In this document: piece by piece, positions 52,272-61,631 of the stretch | How the letters are laid out: every line of letters starts with the position of its first letter | Numbering within the stretch: the stretch's first letter is position 1 | Assembly: GCA_015056315.1 (NCBI GenBank) | Contig: SVGN01000002.1 | Coordinates: 62,001 to 126,000, forward strand | Source of the DNA: Clostridiales bacterium | Lineage (GTDB): Bacteria; Bacillota; Clostridia; Christensenellales; Aristaeellaceae | Direction: 5' to 3' | Length of the DNA: 64,000 bases | Made by a program: the position numbers and the translations under genes | The notes under the pieces: generated by a model | Databases searched by the model: none | Told to the model about the DNA's origin: nothing | What the model saw: the letters and a program-made list of their open reading frames with translations, nothing else

Positions 52272-53399
52272 TCATTTAAGTATACTGATTAGGTTCTCTC
52301 CAATTGCAATAGCATCTTCCTCAGTGTTATCCTTTCCAAATGAGATTCTGATTGTCCCTTTAGCAAAGCTTTCATCAAGCCCAATAGCTTCAAGTACGTG
52401 AGAAGTCTTAGTTGATTTACTGTCGCAGGCAGCACCAGTTGAAATACAGATTCCCATCAGGTCCAATCTGTGAAGCAGTGCTTCACCGTCAGCATCCTTA
52501 AACGATAGGCTCAGATGACCAGGCAAGTGATTTGTGCTTCCATTCCTCAGGAAGGATATGGATTCAGTCTTTAGTTTCCCAATTAAAATGGCTTCCAGTG
52601 CCTCCATCTTTCTTTGGGTAACATCAATGCTGGAGCAGTTTTTCTGAAGCGCAGTAGCCATGCCAACGATAGCAGCAACGTTTTCAGTTCCTGCACGCAT
52701 GCCCGCTTCCTGCGCTCCGCCGTTAAGGAACGGGTTTAGTGGTGTTCCATGCTTGACATACAGAAACCCAATTCCTTTAGGTCCGTTGAATTTGTGCGCA
52801 GATGCAGACAGCATGTCGATGCCAAGTTCTTTAACATCAATGGCGCAATGTCCGATGGCTTGGACGGCATCAGTATGGAACAGTGCGCCTGTCTCATGAG
52901 CAACACTGCAAAGTGCCTGAATCGGTTGGATACTGCCAATTTCATTGTTAGCATACATCACAGAAACCAGTTTGGTATTATCCGTAATGTATCGTCTCAA
53001 TGTTTCTGGTGTAAGGACACCTTCGCTGTTGACTCGCATATAAACAACAGGGAAACCCAGCATCTCTACTGCTTCACAAGCCCGCAATACTGCATGGTGC
53101 TCCATCTGCGTTGTCAAAGTGGCGCGTAAATCGCCATAAACGAAAGCAGTGCCTTTGATAGCCCAATTGTCGCTTTCTGTTCCGCCTGAAGTAAAGACAA
53201 TCTCTTCAGGTTCAGCATTGATGCATTTTGCAATGGTTTGCCGCGCTGCCTTAATCGCCGCTTTTGCAGACCTTGAAAAAGAGTATGGTTGCGAAGGATT
53301 GGCATAATCCTCCAGCAAAAAGGGCTTCATGGCTTCAAATGCTTCAGCATCCAGTTTGGTGGTGGCTGCATTATCAGCATAGATCATGCGCTTCTTCAT
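52272..53399 (-). CDS. Cysteine desulfurase of the BREX-type island (DndA/IscS/NifS-like)
   Basis: This PLP enzyme takes sulfur from cysteine as a protein persulfide. The 375-residue chain shows YADNAATT at the start, the substrate-binding TSGGTESDN, the PLP-lysine segment SASAHKFNGPKG and the catalytic Cys in STGAACDS. It is clearly AT-rich like the island and is coupled to the 66-residue gene (ATGA overlap, start 53399). No isc/suf scaffold genes are present, so its likely customer is the PAPS-reductase-fold protein BrxP at the head of the operon, as DndA serves DndC in DNA phosphorothioation. That partnership is inference. Confidence 0.9.
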   Translation of the reverse strand: MKKRMIYADNAATTKLDAEAFEAMKPFLLEDYANPSQPYSFSRSAKAAIKAARQTIAKCINAEPEEIVFTSGGTESDNWAIKGTAFVYGDLRATLTTQMEHHAVLRACEAVEMLGFPVVYMRVNSEGVLTPETLRRYITDNTKLVSVMYANNEIGSIQPIQALCSVAHETGALFHTDAVQAIGHCAIDVKELGIDMLSASAHKFNGPKGIGFLYVKHGTPLNPFLNGGAQEAGMRAGTENVAAIVGMATALQKNCSSIDVTQRKMEALEAILIGKLKTESISFLRNGSTNHLPGHLSLSFKDADGEALLHRLDLMGICISTGAACDSKSTKTSHVLEAIGLDESFAKGTIRISFGKDNTEEDAIAIGENLISILK

Positions 53400-53596
53400 T
53401 TGAACAAAGTGCACCCCGCTTCTTTGAACTCTTCGATTTTGATTTCAAGATCAGATACTTCGCAGCATAGTGTATCCGCAAGGCATTCGATGCATTGAAA
53501 CTCTATTGCTTTTGCATCCAGCAGTTTTTTGTGGAGCGCGATCCAATCCTTCTCCAGTGGCTTGCCACAGATGACGCATTTACTTGCCGCCTTCAC
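53396..53596 (-). CDS. 66-residue cysteine-rich protein of the BREX-type operon
   Basis: I do not recognise a named family. The protein has two C-x2-C pairs (C7/C10 and C35/C38) that could hold zinc or iron, plus C44, C45 and C62. Its C-terminal half is helical (LEIKIEEFKEAGCTLF). The ATG lies inside the last codons of brxL (17-nt overlap) and its stop overlaps the start of the desulfurase, so all three are translationally coupled. A sulfur-carrier, cluster-binding or DNA-binding zinc-ribbon role between desulfurase and BrxP is possible but unproven. Confidence 0.75.
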   Translation of the reverse strand: MKAASKCVICGKPLEKDWIALHKKLLDAKAIEFQCIECLADTLCCEVSDLEIKIEEFKEAGCTLFK

Positions 53597-55085
53597 GATA
53601 CTGCTCCTTTATAGTGATATCAGGAATGGTCATCCCTCTGAATTCACCAGGGTCCATAATGCCAAGCTGTGTTTTAATCACTCGCCGCATTTCCTTGGCG
53701 GGTTCCAGACAATAGGTTTCAAATTCATCGATATTCACGTTGCTGACATCAGTGGCGTCAGGGAAGAGTAATTTCAGATACCCTGTGCAGATACGTTTGA
53801 TTGCCTCTGTATCTCTTGTTGCAGAATTCTTAGGAAGCTGTAAAAGTTGATCCACGACCGCCCTGTATGCAAGCTCTCCACGCAGCATGTGAATAATCTC
53901 GCCGAAGTATTCTGTGTTCAGCGCCCAGCCGTTTGCCTTCAAGCTTTCTTTCATCTTGGGAATATCCCATCCTTTTATGAACCCATGGAAGCGATCAAGC
54001 AATGCTGACTCATGGAAAATATCAGGCAAGTCCATAAACATGTCCTGCGTAACGTTCATCAGGTCAGAATCGATATTGCCAAGCAGCATCAGCCCTGCGT
54101 CACCTATACCACGATAATCTCCAACCCTGTATTCGCCGCTTTCTAGATAACCCTTTAGTGCGCCCTGCATTTCCATCGCATCAGTGAACTTGATGCTTTG
54201 GATTTCGTCAAGCGCAACATAATCATAGCGAGAAACAAGTCCCTGTGTTCTCTTGCTGATATCAAAGAACATTTTAGCTCTGGAGATACTGCCTCCACTA
54301 ACAAGCCAGCCATATTTGCTGATTTGTGCGTATACATAGGATTTACCTGTTTCCTTTGGCGCAAGTTCGATTAGATTGACGCGCTTTTCAACAAATGGAA
54401 GCAGGCGGCTGAGCATCGTCATTTTTTGTTTGGTGCTAACATAACCAGCGGGATTATAGTCAATAGCACTCAGCAGAACATTGATCCATTCATCAATGGT
54501 GAAGTATTTCCTTGCGCTGATATAGTAGTCCAGATCAATAGTATAGGGACAGAACGGTGAGAAGTCGGTCAGCTTAAAGATATAGTCCTTTCCGTTGTCA
54601 TCCAATTCGCAGACAAGTTCAACAATTCCCCAAACTTCTGTAGGAGAAAGCAGATAATCTTTATTGGCTTCGATAACATCCCAATCGACAACAGCTTCGC
54701 CCTTCTTTTTCGGTACTTCAAAATCTGGTAAAGAGAATAAAGCCCTGCGTGTTTTCATATCAAAATCAATCTTAATCTTCGCCAGAAAACGCGCAGACTC
54801 ATTATGCCTGAGAAGGTCAAACAGGTATTCGTTCCACTGCTCTTTGTTAGGTATGACTCTTTTCACGTAGTCTGAAACCTGCTGCTTGTCAATCTGTCCT
54901 TTTTCGTCAGAAAAGCGCATGACAAGCCAGTCGCGCATGAACGCAGGGAGGCTGAGCGCAGAGAAAAATTTGGAGTTGGCTGAAGACTTATAGACCAGCA
55001 TGTCAGAATAGTATTTCTTCAGCTTCGCCTCATAACTTTGTTCGGTCCGATCCATTCCAAGAGTTGTATACTCATGCTTTTCCAT
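53580..55085 (-). CDS. brxL: BREX system AAA+ protein BrxL
   Basis: BrxL is the Lon-related AAA+ protein of BREX phage defence; characterised members form ring-shaped, DNA-binding assemblies. The 501-residue chain has a Walker A-like APKETGKS (242-249), a Walker B VALDE (D293/E294) and sensor-like LGNIDSD. The C-terminal part is helical. It is shorter than the roughly 680-residue type 1 BrxL, and I cannot see a Lon Ser-Lys protease domain. AAGGAG precedes the ATG at 55085, 12 nt after the pglZ stop. Confidence 0.85.
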   Translation of the reverse strand: MEKHEYTTLGMDRTEQSYEAKLKKYYSDMLVYKSSANSKFFSALSLPAFMRDWLVMRFSDEKGQIDKQQVSDYVKRVIPNKEQWNEYLFDLLRHNESARFLAKIKIDFDMKTRRALFSLPDFEVPKKKGEAVVDWDVIEANKDYLLSPTEVWGIVELVCELDDNGKDYIFKLTDFSPFCPYTIDLDYYISARKYFTIDEWINVLLSAIDYNPAGYVSTKQKMTMLSRLLPFVEKRVNLIELAPKETGKSYVYAQISKYGWLVSGGSISRAKMFFDISKRTQGLVSRYDYVALDEIQSIKFTDAMEMQGALKGYLESGEYRVGDYRGIGDAGLMLLGNIDSDLMNVTQDMFMDLPDIFHESALLDRFHGFIKGWDIPKMKESLKANGWALNTEYFGEIIHMLRGELAYRAVVDQLLQLPKNSATRDTEAIKRICTGYLKLLFPDATDVSNVNIDEFETYCLEPAKEMRRVIKTQLGIMDPGEFRGMTIPDITIKEQYREGGK

Positions 55086-55097
55086 TTGCCATTCTCC

Positions 55098-57419
55098 TTA
55101 AATATCGAAGTCCTTATTCTTCTTAATGCCCTGAACGATCTTTACCGTCAGCTTTCCAAGAATCACACTGTCAATCACTTGGGCAGTAATAGAATCTTCT
55201 TTTCCATCCACCTGATACTCAAAGGTGTATTCCTTGTCTTTCAGTACGCAGGGGATCTTCTTGCCCTTAATCTGGACAGAGGCATTGGGACGCGGCTTAC
55301 CGCTCACTTTGAAGCGGACTGTAATCAATCCAGTGCCTACCTGTGGTTTGACTTCTTCAGTCAGAAGGTCAATCGTGACCTTCTCTGTTTTTACAGTGTT
55401 TTGAGCGTTTTCAATGACGGCAACAGGTACAAGCCATTCCTCCAGCGAAGCGCCGCCATGGATTTCATCGATAGGTGCGCCAGTTTGTGCGAAGCGAGAA
55501 TAATCTGCAAAGATCAGCTTGCCTTCATAATTGATAGCCGTTTCGTATTCAGCACCATCAGGCTTTTGATCGCAGAATCGCCCATATTTGTAAACAGTTG
55601 TGTCTTCAGGTTTAGGCAGCATGTTATCGTATTTTGTATTCCTGATTCGTACAGCCAAGCGGCTTGTTCCATGGTCTGCGGCAATGATGATTCTGGAAAT
55701 TGAACCACCGATGGCACTCAGCGCCCTATCCTTAACGGTTTTCAGGATTTCAAGCTCCTTGATGATGTTTTCGGGATAAACACAATTGGCATGTTTATGT
55801 TCATCCAACTCTCTCATCGGGGGTTCGACCGTCTGCCTGTTATTCATATAATCTTTGTTGATTTCAGTGACAGATGGAAGGTTGCAGAAACCTGCTTTGA
55901 TGGTAAAACGATACTTTGCTTGATCGATATCAGAGAAAATATAGGCAAGATAATCTGCGTACTCAATGCCCATCCCATCGACAAACAAAATCACGGTGTG
56001 GTCATCGTACATTTCTGTTACAAGCTGATTCCTTGGCGTAAGCATAAAGACGCTTTCGCCTTTCTGCTGTGCGATTTCTCGAACTTTATTTACAAACGTA
56101 CCTGTTATGCTGTCTGTAGCCTTAAGCCATTTATACTCTTCAAAATAGTCGAAGTGAAACTGTGTCAGATTGGCGCTATTGATAGATACGTCATTATCCA
56201 GATAGTAAGCCAGTTCAGGGTATACTGTCTTTAGAGCAACGATAAATGGTATTCTATCATCAAAAGGAACCCCTTTGATAATATCGAATACCTTTTTGCG
56301 TTCAATATCTGTCAGGTTAGTCAAACAGGCAATAGCATTGATAGGCTCAATAGCCTGAATCATTTTCCAGAATGCCACAGGGGGTGTGAGCTTCATGCTT
56401 CTCAAAGCTGTTTTCCGTTCTTTATACTTCTGAACGTAATCTGTTGTTCCAACGTATTTGGCGATACCTGTATAGATTTCTGTGACAAAATCATCTTCAG
56501 ATTTGCAGGATGCTGCGCATTCATACAGATAGCCTTTTTTGTTTCGCGCCTTCGTCCACAACCAAAGAATCCATTTTTTGAATGGGGTCAGAATGCTCCA
56601 CTGTTCAAACAACTCAAGAGAGTAGCGATTCGTTGTCATGCACAGGCTGCATGCTTCATCAAAGCTTCCTGCTTCAGAAGCTTTTTCAGCAAGTGAATAC
56701 CAGTGTTCTTGAGTCCCCATGTCTTCTTGCAAGACTGCTGGAAAGTCATGGATCTGGTCTTTGCACAGATCAAAGGGCGTGACGATCACTTTGACGTTAT
56801 CAAAGAAATGGTTCCGTTCAAAGTGAATGGCATTCTGCGTATGTAGCACCAATGGCTTATCAGGATTCTGCTCCCAGTATTGTAGGTAGCGTTTGAAGCC
56901 GATAATTTCATTTCCGCTCACATGCACATTCAAACTGTTCTGGATGATGGTAAGCTGATAATCCTGCTCTTCCCCTGTCTGCAAATAGATAAAGCTATTT
57001 TTCTTACGCGGGTCTGTATTGGGAATGGTTTGCAGCACGCTGCTGATTCTATACATGGGAAAATAGATGTGCATTCTGTGCGCATCATTATTCTGGTATT
57101 CCATGGATAGTAGATTTGATATAACAGATACGGCGGTTTCAGGATGCACGCGAAGATATTCAGACAATGGAAATACACACAATGTCTGATTAGCTTTTTT
57201 CAGTGTGGAACTAAGCCTCTTGAGATTCGGTGTTGTATCGTCTGTCTCGCAGAACTCGGACAGCAAAAGGCTCTTGTCACTTAAGGATACAAGGAACTTT
57301 TTAACCTCCACCCACATTTGCAGAGAATCCACATTGATAAAGCGAATGGGGTTCAGGTCTGCGCGGTCTCGATCTTCCTTAAGGTTTTTCTTTAGCTGCT
57401 CTACATCCTTGAAAACCAT
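55098..57419 (-). CDS. pglZ: BREX system alkaline-phosphatase-fold protein PglZ
   Basis: PglZ is the hallmark protein of all BREX systems, with an alkaline-phosphatase-like metal domain; it acts in both modification and phage restriction. The 773-residue chain has a helical N-terminal half. The PglZ domain follows, with metal-binding ILFVDGMG (D481), AADHGTSRLA (D582/H583) and EIHGGASLEEWLVP (H654). A beta-rich C-terminal domain of about 100 residues closes it. All core metal residues are present, so it is probably functional. GGAGGATTCTTC precedes the ATG; the gene starts 14 nt after brxC. Confidence 0.92.
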   Translation of the reverse strand: MVFKDVEQLKKNLKEDRDRADLNPIRFINVDSLQMWVEVKKFLVSLSDKSLLLSEFCETDDTTPNLKRLSSTLKKANQTLCVFPLSEYLRVHPETAVSVISNLLSMEYQNNDAHRMHIYFPMYRISSVLQTIPNTDPRKKNSFIYLQTGEEQDYQLTIIQNSLNVHVSGNEIIGFKRYLQYWEQNPDKPLVLHTQNAIHFERNHFFDNVKVIVTPFDLCKDQIHDFPAVLQEDMGTQEHWYSLAEKASEAGSFDEACSLCMTTNRYSLELFEQWSILTPFKKWILWLWTKARNKKGYLYECAASCKSEDDFVTEIYTGIAKYVGTTDYVQKYKERKTALRSMKLTPPVAFWKMIQAIEPINAIACLTNLTDIERKKVFDIIKGVPFDDRIPFIVALKTVYPELAYYLDNDVSINSANLTQFHFDYFEEYKWLKATDSITGTFVNKVREIAQQKGESVFMLTPRNQLVTEMYDDHTVILFVDGMGIEYADYLAYIFSDIDQAKYRFTIKAGFCNLPSVTEINKDYMNNRQTVEPPMRELDEHKHANCVYPENIIKELEILKTVKDRALSAIGGSISRIIIAADHGTSRLAVRIRNTKYDNMLPKPEDTTVYKYGRFCDQKPDGAEYETAINYEGKLIFADYSRFAQTGAPIDEIHGGASLEEWLVPVAVIENAQNTVKTEKVTIDLLTEEVKPQVGTGLITVRFKVSGKPRPNASVQIKGKKIPCVLKDKEYTFEYQVDGKEDSITAQVIDSVILGKLTVKIVQGIKKNKDFDI

Positions 57420-57433
57420 GAAGAATCCTCCTG

Positions 57434-60400
57434 TCAGCCCTTGAGAATTCGGATACCAAACAGCGGATCGTTTTCAATCAGTTCCTTCAGTTTGGCTTGT
57501 GCTTCTTCGGCGCTCATGCTGTTGATTTTCTTTTTCGCGTCAGCACGGTATTTCATAGCGTAACGTTCCTGCGCGAAAGTGATGATTGCCTGTCTGCACT
57601 GCTGCCTGCGTGCATACCAGTCATAAACCTTGATGCCAGCGACTGCGCGAACCCTGTCACGTAGGTCATCAACAGAGTCAATCACGTATGCGTAATCGCC
57701 GCAGAAGACATCAATGAAGGCTTTCTCACATGCCTTTGTATCGTTGAGGATTTTCAGTTTGTCGCTCTGAATGAATTCGATGGCGTCATCAATGCTCTGC
57801 TCGTTGGGAAGGTATGAAGTACCATTCAGCGCATCGAAGACCCTTTGTGCGCGAATGCTGTCATCCGTAAACATGCAAAGGATCGGTATGCCATGCACAG
57901 TAGACCAGGCATTCGGAGTCTTGGAATCTGTCGCCTTTTCCCAAGCTTCGTGCATCTTGCGGGTTTTCTTGTTTTTGCGATACTTTTCAAGTTCGCGCTG
58001 CATGAGAATCAGGAATTCATCTGTGGTTTTAAACAACGTTTCGGAAGGCGTGTTGTTAAACAGATGCTCCATTTCATCATCCAGGATAGGTCCTGAGATG
58101 GCTTGCCGCAGCGCAGCAGAGAAGACTTCATACTGACTGTTGAAGAAAGCCAGGAATTCATCAGCCATATTCGCTATGAGCGAAGAAGCCTCCGCCTTGT
58201 TGATTGTGCTATTGTTCTTGATGCTCAAGAGCAGCGACATGATGCTCTTCAACTCAGGTCTTTGTTCCAGAATCCAGCTATTCGGAATCTTGATGCTGTT
58301 CAACTTTTCGACTAACGCCTTTCGCGCATCCTCGTATGTGCGCTGCTTGGTGGAAAGCAGACGATTGATATCAAAGATCAACTTCAAATCCGTGTACAGA
58401 TTGTCGATCTGATGATTGGTATCTCCAAGCTGCCACAGGTAAGACGAGTCAGCCGAAAGCTTTTTATTCAGCATTTCCAGGTATTCTTTCGGCTCTATCT
58501 TGAGGTTGCTGGCGATCTGCGTCAGTTCGGGCTTGTACTGTGCAATGTAGTATTCCATGCCTGTACGCATGTTTTCAATCGTCAGGCATTCAGCAAAAGC
58601 GCCATCAATCCCTCTATACTGCATGTAAATGTCATAGATATCCTTGACAACGTTGACTCTTTCCCTGCCGATTTTGGATTCTGGTTTTACGAACTCACAG
58701 AGCAAATCTGCAAGCTGAATCATCGGCTCCCTGTATTCGTGCTCGTATAGTTCTTCTTCAATGTAGCTCTTGATAGACCACAATGGATAATTATTGTTGG
58801 TCAGATAGATATTGATGTTCTTGGCAATGTCATCAATCGACAGCCTCTTATCCTTGGCGATTTTGAAGATTTCTCCCGTGATCTGGCAGAATGCCGCCTG
58901 TTCAGGGGTCTGCTTCACAATAAACTGACCATTCGCCTTGGGAAGTCCCTTGATTACACCATAGATTAGTTCACTCAGATCAGTGTAATTCAAGCTGACT
59001 GTGTTGTTGTTGACGTCACGCTTGTAATAGGTGCTGTCAGCAAATTCCTGGAGCAGGAAGCCCATGAGGAATACAGAGCCAGTGTTTGCCATCAAGCCAA
59101 ACGGCGCTTTCTGAAGCACCTTCCAAACATCTGTGATGCTGACCGCAGTGGTATCATTAAATGCCTTGTCAATGACAGCGTTAATGGCAAGCTTCATCTG
59201 TGAAATTACGCAGTTAGGCTTGTTTTCATAATACTTGGGATCGCCCCAGGTTCCTTCCTGCTCAAAGCGGCTTGAGATATTGCGCAGATAGGCATAGTTG
59301 GCAGGAACCGTAATCTTGCCCATTGCCATTTGCGCAACGGTTTCCTTAAAGCCAGACTCGGCGAACAGCTTATCATTCTGGTTGATCGCCTCAAGTCCAT
59401 AGGGATAGATACCAGCGTTGATTTCTTTCAGTTCTTTTCTGAGATTGCCTCCGCCTGTTCTCTGCGTTGATTTATCCTCGGCGGTATAAATAGTCAGGGA
59501 AGTGGTGATCAGCTTACGCAGCCACTCGTTCAGGATGTCTGCAGAAATCTTCTTGGCAAGGTCGAACTGCGGCTTCTGGTTTGGCAGGCTGGAATAATAC
59601 TTTTCCTTCGCTTTGCTGGAGATGAACTTATCAAAGAGCACATCTGTAAAAGGCGAAGCGGAGAAATCCACGATCACGCATTTATTGCCAACAATGGAAT
59701 AGATGGTTTTGACTGTGTCTTTGATCTTCTGCTGCTGCGTTTCATTCTGCGCATACAGGTAGAAGACGGGAATATGGTTGGGCGTCTGGTCCGCGTTTTG
59801 TGCTTCGTTCTTCGCGTTGACAGGAGAAACAGGATAAATCTTCATGCGCATTTTCAAGAAATCAGTAGGCAGGAACTGCTCTGTTACCTTGTATGCACCT
59901 TCAGAAATCATCTTTTCAAAGGTGATAGTCTTCTTGGTATCTTCCAGGCATTGCCGCATGCGCTCTTCATCAATAGCGGCAGAGGTCATGACATACAGGG
60001 TTTCTCTGTTGGCTTCCACCTTGCCCATGATACCCTTGCTGTCAAAGTAATTCAGCGCATCCTCCACGCTGGATTCGATGGGCGTGCCAGCAAAGCAAGC
60101 CTTGATGTTTACCAGTGTAGGACGCATGAGGGAAGTAGCGCCGCTGCGGCTGTCGGCGCTGTTCTTTGCCTGTAGTGCCGCCAGCAGCAGGGTCACTTTC
60201 AACACCCTGCGCTGATTGTCGTTCTGACACATGCTGGCAAAATTGTTGTAATGGCTGATGGTGGTCGTGAAGGCGCTGTCCAGGTCAACGTTATTGGCAT
60301 TGAAGAAATAGTCCCACAGGTAATCAGCCGTCAGGTAATTCCACTTGCCGTATTCAAAGGATACGTGCTGGATGAACCATTTAAAATTGGGGTGCTTATC

Positions 60401-61618
60401 ATCAGAAACATCTTCACTCAGGAATTTGAAGATGGTTCTCTCGTTGCTGCTGATATCCTTGGCAATGATTCGCAGCAGATAAGCAGCGTAGGGATGCATA
60501 GGCAAGAGCTTGCGGAAATCGTCATCAGCGATGGTAATATCCTTGGCGCGAATGACGCTGACTGCACCCTTGCTTACACCATCCCAAAGTTCCTCACACC
60601 TGTGGTCCCATTCGCTCTTCAGGTCAGGATCATGGTGCAGGGCATAGCCAAGCAGCTTGAAGGCAGTACGCTCCTCCAAACCGATTTGGCTCATCTTAAA
60701 GCGTGCCTCCAGCACTCTTCTCGAATCAGGGTCTTTAATGACCTGCGTCAAACTGGAATGGGTGATCAGGAAGAAGTAGAAACTGATTCTGGAATCAGCC
60801 ATAGCGATTTCCTGAAGACCAGTGATGTTGTTCTGATTGTTCTTGAAATACTCAGTGAATTCATCCCAGATGAAGAGCATGGCATAAAGCTGATTGCCTT
60901 TACGCACATCCTCCAGCCAGTTGATCACTTCTTCAGGAGACATGGACCAGTTATAGCCTTCTTTATCGGCAACGTCGATGATGGTATCCAGCAAGTCCAG
61001 CTTGTCATCCAAATCCAGTTCTTCCAAATCACGAATCACGCTCTGCGCAGTGGCGTATTCGGTAAACTTAGCACGATATTTCTGGAATGCGCCAGCAAAG
61101 TTGAAAGCGGAATTGGGGTCCTTCAACGTGGTCAGCACCTTATCCAGCATGCTCGCGCTGCCAGTGTAAGTAAGACCAGCAGCCTGCAAGCTATCCTTTA
61201 CGGATTCCACGATGGCGCTGAACAGTTTATTCTGAGAATTCAAGCCAGCAGACGCACTGCGCTGAATCACAAGGATTTGACCCTTTGCGCGAATGCCTTT
61301 AACACGCGCAAACAAATCCATCATCTTGTTTTCAACAAAGTAAGGCTCAACATTGGCAAGGTCATCCTCAAGAATGTGTTTGATGACGAATGATGCATAC
61401 GTTTTACCAGTACCATAAGCGCCGTTCATCCACAGCGAATGGTCTTTGGACTCACTGCTCTTTTCCAGTGTGTCTACTGTTTCCTTCAAAATCTGCTTGA
61501 AGCTTTCATGCGGATAGAAGGATTGCCACTTGTTGGGATAGATGCGGTCACTGTTTTTGCTGAAAACAGGGATGAAGTTCGGATCGACTTTGATATAGTC
61601 ACAATACAGTCTGCTCAT
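57434..61618 (-). CDS. brxC: BREX system P-loop ATPase BrxC
   Basis: BrxC/PglY is the large ATPase of BREX, needed for both marking host DNA and blocking phage replication. The 1,394-residue chain carries a Walker A GAYGTGKT at 66-73 and a Walker B LFIWDEF with D252/E253. Long helical regions fill the rest, as in the family (about 1,200 residues). A 4.2-kb uninterrupted frame in an AT-rich region argues for active selection. GGGAGGAG precedes the ATG at 61618, 13 nt after brxP. Confidence 0.92.
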   Translation of the reverse strand: MSRLYCDYIKVDPNFIPVFSKNSDRIYPNKWQSFYPHESFKQILKETVDTLEKSSESKDHSLWMNGAYGTGKTYASFVIKHILEDDLANVEPYFVENKMMDLFARVKGIRAKGQILVIQRSASAGLNSQNKLFSAIVESVKDSLQAAGLTYTGSASMLDKVLTTLKDPNSAFNFAGAFQKYRAKFTEYATAQSVIRDLEELDLDDKLDLLDTIIDVADKEGYNWSMSPEEVINWLEDVRKGNQLYAMLFIWDEFTEYFKNNQNNITGLQEIAMADSRISFYFFLITHSSLTQVIKDPDSRRVLEARFKMSQIGLEERTAFKLLGYALHHDPDLKSEWDHRCEELWDGVSKGAVSVIRAKDITIADDDFRKLLPMHPYAAYLLRIIAKDISSNERTIFKFLSEDVSDDKHPNFKWFIQHVSFEYGKWNYLTADYLWDYFFNANNVDLDSAFTTTISHYNNFASMCQNDNQRRVLKVTLLLAALQAKNSADSRSGATSLMRPTLVNIKACFAGTPIESSVEDALNYFDSKGIMGKVEANRETLYVMTSAAIDEERMRQCLEDTKKTITFEKMISEGAYKVTEQFLPTDFLKMRMKIYPVSPVNAKNEAQNADQTPNHIPVFYLYAQNETQQQKIKDTVKTIYSIVGNKCVIVDFSASPFTDVLFDKFISSKAKEKYYSSLPNQKPQFDLAKKISADILNEWLRKLITTSLTIYTAEDKSTQRTGGGNLRKELKEINAGIYPYGLEAINQNDKLFAESGFKETVAQMAMGKITVPANYAYLRNISSRFEQEGTWGDPKYYENKPNCVISQMKLAINAVIDKAFNDTTAVSITDVWKVLQKAPFGLMANTGSVFLMGFLLQEFADSTYYKRDVNNNTVSLNYTDLSELIYGVIKGLPKANGQFIVKQTPEQAAFCQITGEIFKIAKDKRLSIDDIAKNINIYLTNNNYPLWSIKSYIEEELYEHEYREPMIQLADLLCEFVKPESKIGRERVNVVKDIYDIYMQYRGIDGAFAECLTIENMRTGMEYYIAQYKPELTQIASNLKIEPKEYLEMLNKKLSADSSYLWQLGDTNHQIDNLYTDLKLIFDINRLLSTKQRTYEDARKALVEKLNSIKIPNSWILEQRPELKSIMSLLLSIKNNSTINKAEASSLIANMADEFLAFFNSQYEVFSAALRQAISGPILDDEMEHLFNNTPSETLFKTTDEFLILMQRELEKYRKNKKTRKMHEAWEKATDSKTPNAWSTVHGIPILCMFTDDSIRAQRVFDALNGTSYLPNEQSIDDAIEFIQSDKLKILNDTKACEKAFIDVFCGDYAYVIDSVDDLRDRVRAVAGIKVYDWYARRQQCRQAIITFAQERYAMKYRADAKKKINSMSAEEAQAKLKELIENDPLFGIRILKG

Positions 61619-61631
61619 GGTTGCTCCTCCC

